Source: Aliarcobacter sp.
GTDB taxonomy: Bacteria > Campylobacterota > Campylobacteria > Campylobacterales > Arcobacteraceae
Length of the DNA: 40,330 bases
Reading direction: 5' to 3'
NCBI GenBank assembly: GCA_028703945.1
Contig: JAQVLW010000005.1
Coordinates: forward strand, 37,310 to 77,639
The notes below the pieces were generated by a model that ran no database searches, had not been told where the DNA came from, and saw only the letters and a program-made list of their open reading frames with translations. Below, piece after piece: positions 23,614 through 32,294 of the stretch. A program made the translations under genes and the position numbers. Every line of letters starts with the position of its first letter. Position 1 is the stretch's first letter.

Positions 23614-23656
23614 CCCTCTGAGTAGATAAGCCCATTTGGCTTCTCTATTCAGAGGG
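23614..23656 (-). repeat. 19-bp leader hairpin upstream of tuf
   Basis: Arms CCCTCTGAATAGAGAAGCC (minus strand) and its near complement pair at 17 of 19 positions around a five-base loop, 30 bases upstream of the tuf ATG. This is GC-rich for this genome. No U-run follows, so it looks like a leader stem or an RNase processing site. Confidence 0.7.
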
Positions 23657-23676
23657 GATTTATTTATTTTTAAATT

Positions 23677-23704
23677 ACACAATAAAAATTGTGTGCGTAT
23701 TATA
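23677..23704 (-). promoter_or_regulatory. tuf promoter and small leader hairpin
   Basis: A TATAAT box on the minus strand (23699-23704) follows a T-rich stretch and lacks a clear -35, as usual in Campylobacterota. Just downstream ACACAAT / ATTGTGT (23677-23694) forms a 7-base stem with a 4-base loop. The predicted tuf leader is about 110 bases. Confidence 0.6.
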
Positions 23705-23752
23705 TTAAAAAAATACTGAAAAAAACTTTAATGGAAGTTATAATATATAAAA

Positions 23753-23784
23753 GAGTTATAAAAAAATATTTGTGCTTATAACTC
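23753..23784 (-). terminator. terminator after the tRNA cluster
   Basis: GAGTTATAA / TTATAACTC is a perfect 9-base stem followed by TTTTATAT on the minus strand, 26 bases after the tRNA-Gly 3' end. It separates the Phe-Thr-Tyr-Gly tRNA transcript from tuf. Confidence 0.65.
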
Positions 23785-23809
23785 AGCTCCCAGTAATCAA
23801 TAAAATAAA

Positions 23810-23886
23810 TGGAGCGGGAGACGAGACTCGAACTCGCGACAGTCTGCTTGGAAGGCAGAAGCTCTAGCCAACTGAGCTACTCCCGC
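23810..23886 (-). tRNA. trnG: tRNA-Gly (TCC)
   Basis: The 77-base gene has acceptor GCGGGAG / CTCCCGC, D-arm GCTCAGTTGGCTAGAGC, anticodon loop CTTCCAA with anticodon TCC, T-loop GAGTTCGAGTCTC and an encoded CCA. It is the last tRNA of a four-tRNA cluster upstream of tuf. Confidence 0.95.
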
Positions 23887-23896
23887 AACATTTGCG

Positions 23897-23981
23897 TGGT
23901 GGTGAGAGAAGGATTTGAACCTTCGAAGCCGTAGGCGGCGGATTTACAGTCCGCAGGATTTGACCACTCTCCAACCTCACC
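23897..23981 (-). tRNA. trnY: tRNA-Tyr (GTA)
   Basis: The 85-base gene is a long-variable-arm (type II) tRNA with acceptor GGTGAGG / TCTCACC, anticodon loop CTGTAAA with anticodon GTA, a variable arm of about 13 bases (CGCCTACGGC), T-loop GGTTCAAATCC and an encoded CCA. Confidence 0.95.
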
Positions 23982-24043
23982 GTTGAAAAATATTATTGTT
24001 CTGGTCTAGCGCTGTTCTTTAAAAGAAGACGCACGACGAAAAA

Positions 24044-24120
24044 TGGAGCTGGTGAAGGGAGTCGAACCCCCGACCTGCTGATTACAAATCAGCTGCTCTA
24101 GCCAACTGAGCTACACCAGC
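24044..24120 (-). tRNA. trnT: tRNA-Thr (TGT)
   Basis: The 77-base gene has acceptor GCTGGTG / CACCAGC, anticodon loop TTTGTAA with anticodon TGT, T-loop GGGTTCGACTCCC and an encoded CCA. A second threonine tRNA with anticodon GGT ends this window. Confidence 0.95.
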
Positions 24121-24130
24121 ATCCGCAAAA

Positions 24131-24206
24131 TGGTGGTTCGAGACAGAATCGAACTGTCGACACAAGGATTTTCAATCCTTTGCTCTACCGACTGAGCTAT
24201 CGAACC
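24131..24206 (-). tRNA. trnF: tRNA-Phe (GAA)
   Basis: The 76-base gene has acceptor GGTTCGA / TCGAACC, D-arm GCTCAGTCGGTAGAGC, anticodon loop TTGAAAA with anticodon GAA, T-loop CAGTTCGATTCTG and an encoded CCA. It is the first gene after the cluster promoter. Confidence 0.95.
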
Positions 24207-24224
24207 CATGCAAATTGGAGTGAG

Positions 24225-24252
24225 ATTATACAAGTTAAAATATTAATATCAA
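24225..24252 (-). promoter_or_regulatory. promoter of the tRNA Phe-Thr-Tyr-Gly cluster
   Basis: TTGATA (24247-24252) and TATAAT (24225-24230) are separated by 16 bases on the minus strand, and transcription would start about 12 bases before tRNA-Phe. The -35 overlaps the last codon and stop of murD. Confidence 0.75.
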
Positions 24253-25421
24253 CTTAAAGAACCTACCAATTTTTTAAATTCATCTCCTCTGTGTGCATAT
24301 GATTTAAATTGGTCTAATGAAGCAGCAGCAGGTGATAACATTGCAATAGATTTTTCATCTAAAGTCAAATTAATTTTTGCTACTGCAAGATTAAGATAAG
24401 TACAACTTTTAACATTTATATTATATTCATTACAATACTTTACAATTTTTTCTGTATTGCTACCTATTGCATAAACACTAATATTTAAATTTTTAATATT
24501 CTCAAAAAGTGGAAGTAAATTTGCACCTTTATCATCTCCACCTAATATAATATGTATACTTTTATCTTTATAAGGAACAATTGCATTTATTGTTGCATCC
24601 ACATTTGTGGCTTTACTATCATCAATCCATAATCTATTTTTTTTATCTTTAAACTCTTCAACTTTATGTTTATCAATTACAAATTCATTTATTAAGTCAT
24701 AATTTATTTCATCAAAGATAATTTTTCTTACAGCCATTGCTAAAATTGCATCTAATAAAAATGGTTCCTTAAATTTAATATTAGATTTGTTAATATTAAA
24801 ATGTTCGCATAAATCATCACTGTTTTTATATGTTATTACATGAGCATTATTTTTAAAATTTTTAAAATTTTCAGGAATTATAGCAATATCATTTTCATTC
24901 ATTAATGACAATGGTTTTAATTTTGCATTTTTGTATTCTTCAAAAGAACCATGCCAAGTTATGTGATCTTCTGAAATTGGAAGTAAAATATAAATATTTG
25001 GTTTTGTTTTATTTGTATAATGTAAAGTAAAAGAAGATGTTTCTAAAATCCATATTGGTGCTTTTTGATCTAAATGACTAAGTGGAACACCAATATTCCC
25101 ACCATATATAGAACCATACTCTTTTAATAAATGTTGACACATTTGTGTTGTAGTAGTTTTTCCATTTGTTCCTGAAATCCATACTGAAAATGGCATAACT
25201 GAAGCGAATAAATCATAATCACTAATTAAATTTTTAGAATTTAAAACCATCTCATTATAAGGTGGGATTCCAGGACTTACCACAGTATATTCATTTGAGG
25301 TTAAATCATATTCACTAAAATCATTATCATCATAAAGTGTTGCATTAGGAAATTTATCTTTTAAAGCAAGGGCAGTTATCCCTTTCCCTAAAATTCTTAT
25401 TTTTTCATTATTTATAATCAT
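24249..25421 (-). CDS. murD: UDP-N-acetylmuramoylalanine--D-glutamate ligase
   Basis: MurD adds D-glutamate to UDP-MurNAc-L-Ala in the cytoplasm, an early step of peptidoglycan synthesis. The 390-residue protein shows the ATP-binding loop SGTNGKTTTTQM (near 108), the LETSSFTLHY segment and the C-terminal domain ending with LSPAAASLDQFKSYAHRGDEFK, of which SPAAASLDQF is diagnostic. It is shorter than E. coli MurD (about 440), as usual in Campylobacterota. It follows mraY by ten bases on the same strand, and its 3' end contains the -35 of the tRNA promoter. Confidence 0.95.
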   Translation of the reverse strand: MIINNEKIRILGKGITALALKDKFPNATLYDDNDFSEYDLTSNEYTVVSPGIPPYNEMVLNSKNLISDYDLFASVMPFSVWISGTNGKTTTTQMCQHLLKEYGSIYGGNIGVPLSHLDQKAPIWILETSSFTLHYTNKTKPNIYILLPISEDHITWHGSFEEYKNAKLKPLSLMNENDIAIIPENFKNFKNNAHVITYKNSDDLCEHFNINKSNIKFKEPFLLDAILAMAVRKIIFDEINYDLINEFVIDKHKVEEFKDKKNRLWIDDSKATNVDATINAIVPYKDKSIHIILGGDDKGANLLPLFENIKNLNISVYAIGSNTEKIVKYCNEYNINVKSCTYLNLAVAKINLTLDEKSIAMLSPAAASLDQFKSYAHRGDEFKKLVGSLS

Positions 25422-25431
25422 TATTTGTTCT

Positions 25432-26493
25432 TTATCTTATTTTTAAACTAAGTAGTGCAATTAAGTTTGTCATAAATGAAATTATCCAAAACCTAACAAT
25501 TATCTTATTTTCTTTCCAGCCTTTTTGCTCAAAATGGTGATGGATTGGTGCCATTAAAAAAACTCTTTTTTGTCTTAGCTTATATGAACCAACTTGTAAT
25601 ATTACAGATACCGTTTCTAATACGAATATAAATCCGATTGCTAATAAAAGTAATTCTGATTTTGCGACAATTGCCATATATCCCATAAATGCACCCAAAG
25701 GAAGAGAACCTGAATCTCCCATAAAAACTTCCGCAGGATGAGAATTAAACCACAAAAATGCGATTAATGCTCCGCAGATTGCACTACCCATTACCGCTAA
25801 TTCTCCTACAATTTGAATATTTGGTAATAATAAATATGAAGAAAAAATTGCATGTCCAGTAACATATACTAGAATAGACAGAGAAACAAATGCCATTATA
25901 GAAGGAACTGTTGCTAAACCATCTAATCCATCAGTTAAGTTTACAGCATTTGAAGAAGCAACAATAACCAACATCCATAAGATAATTGAAAATACTCCCA
26001 TATCGAATAAAGGAAGTTTATAAAAAGGCGTATATAATTCTGTTGTATGAGAAAAATAATATAATATAAAACCTATTATAAATGCACAAATAAATTGAAG
26101 TAATAGTTTTGCTTTGGCACTTAAACCAGCTGAATTTTTTTCTTTTGAAATTTTTGAATAGTCATCTTGCATTCCAATAAAAGAAAATAGTATTAAAGTT
26201 AATAAACCCCCAACCACATAAATGTTACTTAATTTTGCAGTTAATAGTGTTGCAATAAGTGTTGCAATAATAAAAACTATCCCACCCATAGTTGGCGTAC
26301 CAGCTTTTGCTTGATGAGATTGAGGTGCGTGTTCATAAATTGGTTGAGAAGCTTTTTTTGCTTTTGCCCATTTTATAAATTTTGGCATTAAATACATTGT
26401 TAAAACAAAAGCAATAAAAAAACTAATTCCAGCTCTCACTGAAATATATTGAAAGATATTAATCTCTAGATGTCTATATAACCAATAAAACAA
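25432..26493 (-). CDS. mraY: phospho-N-acetylmuramoyl-pentapeptide-transferase
   Basis: MraY makes lipid I by moving phospho-MurNAc-pentapeptide onto undecaprenyl phosphate at the inner membrane. The 353-residue protein has about ten membrane helices and the signature residues: [13 protein letters not shown] (catalytic Asp), [14 protein letters not shown], and [12 protein letters not shown]. The start is a TTG at 26493: [14 protein letters not shown] aligns with the known MraY N-terminus, no ATG or GTG is available, and AAGG lies seven bases upstream. It diverges from gpmI. Confidence 0.95.
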   Translation of the reverse strand: MFYWLYRHLEINIFQYISVRAGISFFIAFVLTMYLMPKFIKWAKAKKASQPIYEHAPQSHQAKAGTPTMGGIVFIIATLIATLLTAKLSNIYVVGGLLTLILFSFIGMQDDYSKISKEKNSAGLSAKAKLLLQFICAFIIGFILYYFSHTTELYTPFYKLPLFDMGVFSIILWMLVIVASSNAVNLTDGLDGLATVPSIMAFVSLSILVYVTGHAIFSSYLLLPNIQIVGELAVMGSAICGALIAFLWFNSHPAEVFMGDSGSLPLGAFMGYMAIVAKSELLLLAIGFIFVLETVSVILQVGSYKLRQKRVFLMAPIHHHFEQKGWKENKIIVRFWIISFMTNLIALLSLKIR

Positions 26494-26502
26494 ACTTAAA
26501 CC

Positions 26503-26540
26503 TTGATTTTGATATAATTGCGCGATTATAATATATTATA
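26503..26540. promoter_or_regulatory. divergent mraY/gpmI promoter region with symmetric -10
   Basis: On the plus strand TTGATT (26503-26508), 18 bases, TATAAT (26527-26532) suits gpmI. The 14-base perfect palindrome TATAATATATTATA (26527-26540) also offers a TATAAT on the minus strand, pointing towards mraY. A single symmetric -10 may serve both directions. Confidence 0.55.
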
Positions 26541-26560
26541 CTTTTTAAAAGGTTTAAACC

Positions 26561-28036
26561 ATGACAAATAAAACGTTACTTATAATAACAGATGGTATCG
26601 GGCATAACTCATCAGAAAAATTTAATGCTTTCGCAAGTGCAAAAAAACCAACATATGATTATTTATTCAAAAATATTCCTTATTCATTAATTCACACTTA
26701 TGGGAAATTTGTAGGTCTTCCAGATGGACAAATGGGAAATAGTGAAGTGGGACACATGACTATTGGGAGTGGTAGAATCTTATATCAAGACTTAGTAAAA
26801 ATAAATATTGCTATTGAAAATGATACTTTAAAAGATAATACAATTTTTAAAAATATTTTAAATAAATCTACCAATATTCATTTAATTGGACTTTTAAGTG
26901 ATGGAGGAGTTCATTCACATATTGATCATATAATTGCAATGGCAAAAATTGCAAAATCTTCTAATAAAAAAGTCTTTATCCATATAATTACTGATGGAAG
27001 AGATGTTGCTCCTGATTGTGCAAAAATTTATATTAATCAAATTCTTAATATCTGTGATGAAGATATCAAAATTGCAACTATTTCTGGACGATATTATACA
27101 ATGGATAGAGATAATAGATGGGATAGAGTAAAAAAAGGTTACGATGCAATTTCTTTTGCTCAACCATCTACATCTTTGGATATTTTAACTTATATTAATG
27201 ATTCATATAAAAATAAAATCTTTGATGAATTTATTATTCCTACTGCTTTTAATGATTTTAAAGGTTTAGAAAAAAATGATGGAATAATTTTTTGCAATTT
27301 TAGAAGTGATAGAATGAGAGAAATTTCATCTATATTTGTAAATAAAAACTTCATAGAGTTCCCTACTTTTAGAGATTCTTTAAATCTTGCAACTATGACA
27401 CAATATGATAAAAATAATCCTATTGATGTTTTATTCCCAAAAGATGCACCTAATAATACTTTAGCTGAAGTTATTTCAAATGCAGGATTATCTCAACTTC
27501 ATGTAGCTGAAACTGAGAAATATGCCCATGTTACATTTTTCTTTAATGGTGGAGTTGAAGAACCTTTATTAAACGAAACTAGAGTTTTAATTCCATCACC
27601 TGCAGTTGCAACATATGATTTACAACCTGAGATGTCTGCTCCACAAGTGGGAACTGCTGTTAGAACTGCTATGAAAGAACAAACAGATTTTATAGTTGTA
27701 AATTTTGCGAATGGTGATATGGTTGGGCATACAGGTATTTTTAATGCAGCGGTTAAAGCAGTTGAGGCTGTAGATTATGAACTTGGACTAATTCTTGAAA
27801 TTGCAAAAAAAGAGAATTATAATATAATTTTAACATCTGATCATGGTAATTGTGAAATGATGAGAGATGAAGATGGAAATACACTGACAAATCACACCGT
27901 TGGAGATGTTTATTGTTTTGTAATATCAAAAGATGTAAAAGTTGTTAAAACTGGAAGTTTAAATAATATTGCACCAACTATTATAAAACTTATGAATTTA
28001 AAAATTCCAAAAGAAATGGATGAACCATTAATATAA
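26561..28036 (+). CDS. gpmI: 2,3-bisphosphoglycerate-independent phosphoglycerate mutase
   Basis: GpmI interconverts 3- and 2-phosphoglycerate in glycolysis and gluconeogenesis, and needs two divalent metal ions. The 491-residue protein has the metal-binding start LLIITDGIG, the catalytic Ser in GNSEVGHMTIGSGRI (near 61), HIITDGRDVAP, SGRYYTMDRDNRWDR and the second metal cluster LTSDHGNCEMM with NHTVGDV. The start is preceded by AAAAGG. It lies next to mraY and murD in divergent orientation, as in Campylobacter, and is followed after nine bases by an ABC ATPase gene. Confidence 0.96.
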   Translation: MTNKTLLIITDGIGHNSSEKFNAFASAKKPTYDYLFKNIPYSLIHTYGKFVGLPDGQMGNSEVGHMTIGSGRILYQDLVKINIAIENDTLKDNTIFKNILNKSTNIHLIGLLSDGGVHSHIDHIIAMAKIAKSSNKKVFIHIITDGRDVAPDCAKIYINQILNICDEDIKIATISGRYYTMDRDNRWDRVKKGYDAISFAQPSTSLDILTYINDSYKNKIFDEFIIPTAFNDFKGLEKNDGIIFCNFRSDRMREISSIFVNKNFIEFPTFRDSLNLATMTQYDKNNPIDVLFPKDAPNNTLAEVISNAGLSQLHVAETEKYAHVTFFFNGGVEEPLLNETRVLIPSPAVATYDLQPEMSAPQVGTAVRTAMKEQTDFIVVNFANGDMVGHTGIFNAAVKAVEAVDYELGLILEIAKKENYNIILTSDHGNCEMMRDEDGNTLTNHTVGDVYCFVISKDVKVVKTGSLNNIAPTIIKLMNLKIPKEMDEPLI

Positions 28037-28045
28037 AGAAACATA

Positions 28046-28741
28046 GTGTTAAATATTAATATAAAAAAATTAGAAATTAAAACTAATGAAAAAAAATTGG
28101 TAGATATATCTTTTGAAATAAAAGATTCTACTGCTTTGATTGGAGAAAGTGGAAGTGGAAAATCACTAACATTAAAAGCATTATTAAATCTTCTACCTTC
28201 TTCTTTGGAGGTAAAAAAAGATATTGATTCTAATTTTGAATTAAATTATGATTCAATTGGCTTTATTCCACAAAATCCATTTACTTCTTTATCAATGATG
28301 ACAAAAATTACAAATCAATTTTTTTGTGATGAAAAGAGAAAAGAAGAAGTATTAAATTTAGTATGTCTTGATAAAAGTGTATTAAAAAAATTTCCTTCAC
28401 AATTAAGTGGGGGGCAGATTCAAAGAGTTGTTATTGCGATTGCATTAAGTCGTGATATAAAAATACTATTACTTGATGAACCCACAACTGCATTGGATGA
28501 AGAAAATAAAAAGAATATTATTGATTTAATAAATGAAATAAAAAAGCATTTAAATATATTAATTCTTTTTGTAACTCACGACATAAACTCAATTCAAAAT
28601 ATTTGTAAAGATATAATTATCTTAAAAAATGGGGAAATAATCGAAAAAGGATTAACAAATGATATTTTATCAACACCCAAAGAAGATTACACAAAGAGAT
28701 TAATTAACTCTACATTTAAAAATAAAATTTTTAGGACATAA
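28046..28741 (+). CDS. orphan ABC transporter ATP-binding protein (peptide/nickel-type)
   Basis: This 231-residue ATPase has Walker A IGESGSGKS (near 33-41), Q-loop FIPQNPFTSLSMM, signature LSGGQIQR, Walker B ILLLDEPTTALD and the switch His in VTHDIN. The Q-loop and motif spacing resemble the DppD/NikD/OppD peptide and nickel importer group, but the C-terminal oligopeptide domain of full-length members is absent. The start is a GTG at 28046. No permease or binding protein is nearby: it sits between gpmI (9 bases) and a penicillin-binding protein gene (1 base), so it is cotranscribed with cell-wall genes. Its partner is unknown. Confidence 0.82.
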   Translation: MLNINIKKLEIKTNEKKLVDISFEIKDSTALIGESGSGKSLTLKALLNLLPSSLEVKKDIDSNFELNYDSIGFIPQNPFTSLSMMTKITNQFFCDEKRKEEVLNLVCLDKSVLKKFPSQLSGGQIQRVVIAIALSRDIKILLLDEPTTALDEENKKNIIDLINEIKKHLNILILFVTHDINSIQNICKDIIILKNGEIIEKGLTNDILSTPKEDYTKRLINSTFKNKIFRT

Positions 28742-28742
28742 T

Positions 28743-30713
28743 ATGATGAAATATATTTTTGGTTTATTTATTATCTTAGGATTAATTGTAGCTGGTTGGC
28801 TATACAATTTATATGATGAAATAAAACATGATGTGGATGCTGTTGTAAATTATTCACCAAAACAAAGTACTCAATTTTTTGATAAAGATGGAAAATTAAT
28901 TGCAAATACTTTCAAAGAAGAAAATAGAGAATATGTAAAATATGATGATATTCCCGCAAGAATTATTGAAGGATTAGTTGCTATTGAGGATACTCAATTT
29001 TTTGAACATCATGGAATTAATCCAGATGCAATTAGTAGAGCAATAATAAAAGATATTCAAGCTGGTGGATTTGTAGAAGGTGCTAGTACATTAACTCAAC
29101 AATTAATTAAGATGTTAATTTTAACAAGAGAAAAAAAGTTATTAAGAAAAGTTAAAGAGGCTCTTCTAGCTATTAGGCTTGAAAATGTATTAACTAAAGA
29201 AGAAATTCTAGAAAGATATTTGAACCATGTATATTTTGGGCATGGATATTATGGAATAAAAACTGCTGCAAAAGGGTATTTTAATAAAGACTTATATGAA
29301 TTATCATTAAAAGAAATGGCTATTCTTGTAGGACTTCCAAGAGCCCCAAGTTTTTACGACCCTACAAAAAATCTTAAAATTTCACTTGCACGAGCAAATC
29401 AAGTTATTGCACGACTTGATACTTTGGGTTGGATTAATAAAGAACAATTTGAAACATCAATGAAAGAAAGTCCTGTAATATTTAATCAAACTCTAACAAA
29501 AAATAAAGCTCCATTTGCGGTTGATTATGCAATAAGTTTATTAGTAAATGATATTCCTGATATTTTATATGGTGGATATAAAGTATATTTAACAATAGAT
29601 TTGGATGCCCAAGAAATTGCACAAGATGCACTTAAAGCTTCTTATGATGACGCTATAAAAAGAGATTTAGATATAAGAAAAGGTGAAAAAAAACCAGATG
29701 ATACTTATGTTAAAGAATTAAATGGTGCAATAATATCAATGGAAAGTAGCACAGGAAAGATTTTGGCACTTTCAGGAGGGATAGACTATAACCAATCAAT
29801 GTTTAATAGGGCTTTTCAATCTAAAAGACAAGCTGGAAGTTCTATAAAACCATTTTTATATTTAGCTGCTTTAAATAATGGTTATAATCCTGCTTCTCAA
29901 TTAATTGATATTTCAAGAACATATAATTATACAGTTGGTGGTGAGCAAAAAAAATGGCAACCAAAAAATTATGGTGGGAAGTTTGAAGGAATCGTAAGTC
30001 TTAGAGATTCATTAACTCAATCGAGAAATTTATCTACTCTAAATTTAGTAACTGATGTTGGAATCAATACAGTTACAAATGAATTAAAAACTTATGGATT
30101 TAAAGACATCGTAGATAATCTTTCTATAACTCTTGGATCAATGAGTGTTTCATTGGTAGAATTTAGTGAAGCATATAGCATTTTTTCAAATAATGGGACT
30201 CAAGTAAAACCTTATATTGTTGAACAAATCATAAATCAAGGTGGACAATCACTAACATTTGAACCACAAACAAAAAAGTTAATTAAACCTGAACAAACTT
30301 ATTTAATGACTTCAATTTTAAGTGATGTTGTGACAAAAGGAACAGGAAAAGCAGCCCAAGTTTCTGGCATTGAACTTGCGGGGAAAACAGGTACTACAAA
30401 CGATAATATTGATGCATGGTTTTGTGGATATTCACCTTCAATACAAACAATTATTTGGTTTGGTAAAGACAACAATACCCCTATGAGAAAAAGTGAAACT
30501 GGTGGGAAAATTGCCGCTCCTGTATTTTCATATTTTTATAAAAAATATTTAGAGATTCATCCTGAAATTACAAGAAATTTTACTATGCCTGAAAATGTTT
30601 ATACTGCGAACATAAATGGAAGAAGTGAACTTTATACAGATACCTCTCCTTTGCCTGAAGTTGTATATCAATCTCAACCACAAAATCCGGGGGAAGAAGT
30701 TTTAGAATTTTAA
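28743..30713 (+). CDS. penicillin-binding protein 1A (class A, glycosyltransferase/transpeptidase)
   Basis: This 656-residue bifunctional enzyme polymerises lipid II and cross-links peptides in the periplasm. After a membrane anchor (about 4-22) the GT51 domain shows EDTQFFEHHGI with the catalytic Glu, GASTLTQQLIK, KEALLAIRLE and the RYLNHVYFG block. The transpeptidase domain has SSIKPF (active-site Ser-x-x-Lys), SRN, and KTGTTND. The family is PBP1A/MrcA (often called pbpA or mrcA). It starts one base after the orphan ATPase gene. A strong convergent terminator with glnA follows. Confidence 0.94.
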   Translation: MMKYIFGLFIILGLIVAGWLYNLYDEIKHDVDAVVNYSPKQSTQFFDKDGKLIANTFKEENREYVKYDDIPARIIEGLVAIEDTQFFEHHGINPDAISRAIIKDIQAGGFVEGASTLTQQLIKMLILTREKKLLRKVKEALLAIRLENVLTKEEILERYLNHVYFGHGYYGIKTAAKGYFNKDLYELSLKEMAILVGLPRAPSFYDPTKNLKISLARANQVIARLDTLGWINKEQFETSMKESPVIFNQTLTKNKAPFAVDYAISLLVNDIPDILYGGYKVYLTIDLDAQEIAQDALKASYDDAIKRDLDIRKGEKKPDDTYVKELNGAIISMESSTGKILALSGGIDYNQSMFNRAFQSKRQAGSSIKPFLYLAALNNGYNPASQLIDISRTYNYTVGGEQKKWQPKNYGGKFEGIVSLRDSLTQSRNLSTLNLVTDVGINTVTNELKTYGFKDIVDNLSITLGSMSVSLVEFSEAYSIFSNNGTQVKPYIVEQIINQGGQSLTFEPQTKKLIKPEQTYLMTSILSDVVTKGTGKAAQVSGIELAGKTGTTNDNIDAWFCGYSPSIQTIIWFGKDNNTPMRKSETGGKIAAPVFSYFYKKYLEIHPEITRNFTMPENVYTANINGRSELYTDTSPLPEVVYQSQPQNPGEEVLEF

Positions 30714-30724
30714 TTTTAAGACAT

Positions 30725-30760
30725 AAAAAAAGGGTAAGTTTTTAAACTTACCCTTTTTTA
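30725..30760. terminator. bidirectional terminator between the PBP1A gene and glnA
   Basis: GGGTAAGTTT / AAACTTACCC with a run of A before and a run of T after makes an intrinsic terminator that works in both directions, for the PBP1A gene (plus) and glnA (minus). Confidence 0.9.
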
Positions 30761-30777
30761 TTTTACTAAATTAAATA

Positions 30778-32205
30778 CTAACAAGAATATGTAGTTTTTA
30801 ACTCAAACGGTGTAGGTCTTGCTTCATTAGGCCAAACTTGAGTTTCAAATTTATAATGTTGGTATGTATCAACCATATCTTTTGTAAATACTGGTTGTAA
30901 GAAATCATTATCTCTTACTAATGATTCTAAGGCACCTCTTAAAGTATGAGGCATTTGAGGAATTCCTCTTTCTCTAATTTCATCTAAAGGTAATTCATAT
31001 AAATCGTCATCCATTGGTCCAATAGGTTCAAACTTGTTTTTAATACCATCTATTCCAGCCATTAACATAGAAGCAAATGCTAAATAAGGACAAGAAGTTG
31101 AATCTGGGAATCTCATCTCAACACGTACCGCTTTTTCACCAGCTCCATAAGGAATTCTACAAGATGCAGATCTATTTTGTGAAGAGTAAGTTAAAATTGA
31201 AGGTGCTTCAAATCCTGGAATTAATCTTTTGTAAGAGTTAGTCGATGGATTAGTAAATGCTGCAACTGCACGAGCATGCTTAAACACACCACCAATATAA
31301 TGTCTAGCCATTTCTGAAAGATTTCCATATTCACCTTGTGTATAGAATAAGTTTTTACCATCTTTCCAGATTGATTGGTGTACGTGCATTCCACTTCCGT
31401 TATCACCATAAAGTGGTTTTGGCATAAAGGTAGCAGATTTACCATTTAAATGTGCAACCATTTTAATTACATATTTTAATTTTTGAACATTATCAGATGC
31501 TTCAATTAAATCACCAAATACAACACCTAATTCATGTTGACCTTGTGCAACTTCATGGTGTCCTAAAACAACTTCTAAACCAACTTGTTCTAATACTTGC
31601 ATCATTTCAGCTCTTAAATCAACACCAGTATCAATAGGAGCTACGGGGAAGTAACCACCTTTAGTTCTAGCTCTGTGACCCATGTTTCCGCCTTCCATAT
31701 CAGCAGCATCATTCCACTCACCATCTTCAGTATCAACTCTATAATATGATTCATTTGCTTTATCAATGATTTTTACATCTTCAAATACAAAAAATTCATT
31801 TTCTGGACCAAAATATGCAACATCTCCCACGCCTGATTCACTTAAGAAAGTTAATGCTTTTTTAGCAATAGATCTTGGACATTTTTCATACATTTCATTT
31901 TTATAAATGTCATAAACATCACAAATCACAATAATTGTTGAATCAGCAGTAAATGGATCTAAAAATGCTGTACCAACATCTGGTTTTAATAACATATCTG
32001 ATCTATGAATTGGTTGCCAAGCATCAATTGATGAACCATCAAAAGGCATTCCATTATCTAATTGAGAAGCACTAACCGCACTCATCATATATGAAACATG
32101 ATGCCATGTTCCTTTTAAATCAGTAAATCTAAAATCTACAAATTTAACTTCATTTTTTTCACAAAATTCAAAAAACTCTTCAGTATTATTAACAAACTTT
32201 CCCAT
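30778..32205 (-). CDS. glnA: glutamine synthetase type I
   Basis: GlnA joins ammonia and glutamate to glutamine using ATP and is the main entry of nitrogen. The 475-residue protein shows [11 protein letters not shown], the metal/active-site stretch GPENEFFVF, the Glu in [26 protein letters not shown] and NRSASCRIP. The Tyr in DDDLYELP corresponds to the adenylylation site of GSI-beta enzymes, so covalent control by GlnE is possible. It has an own promoter 22 bases upstream and AAGGAG as the ribosome-binding site. It ends at a bidirectional terminator facing the PBP1A gene. Confidence 0.96.
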   Translation of the reverse strand: MGKFVNNTEEFFEFCEKNEVKFVDFRFTDLKGTWHHVSYMMSAVSASQLDNGMPFDGSSIDAWQPIHRSDMLLKPDVGTAFLDPFTADSTIIVICDVYDIYKNEMYEKCPRSIAKKALTFLSESGVGDVAYFGPENEFFVFEDVKIIDKANESYYRVDTEDGEWNDAADMEGGNMGHRARTKGGYFPVAPIDTGVDLRAEMMQVLEQVGLEVVLGHHEVAQGQHELGVVFGDLIEASDNVQKLKYVIKMVAHLNGKSATFMPKPLYGDNGSGMHVHQSIWKDGKNLFYTQGEYGNLSEMARHYIGGVFKHARAVAAFTNPSTNSYKRLIPGFEAPSILTYSSQNRSASCRIPYGAGEKAVRVEMRFPDSTSCPYLAFASMLMAGIDGIKNKFEPIGPMDDDLYELPLDEIRERGIPQMPHTLRGALESLVRDNDFLQPVFTKDMVDTYQHYKFETQVWPNEARPTPFELKTTYSC

Positions 32206-32226
32206 AGGTTTAACTCCTTAAAAATT

Positions 32227-32232
32227 ATTATA
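32227..32232 (-). promoter_or_regulatory. glnA promoter -10
   Basis: TATAAT on the minus strand, preceded by TTTTTGC and a T-rich stretch, about 22 bases before the glnA ATG. It has the form of Campylobacterota sigma70 promoters (strong -10, no clear -35). It implies a very short leader. Confidence 0.65.
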
Positions 32233-32294
32233 ACATTCTAGCAAAAATACTATAAAATAAAATAAAATGCCTGTATATTTTTTATACAACTTAA

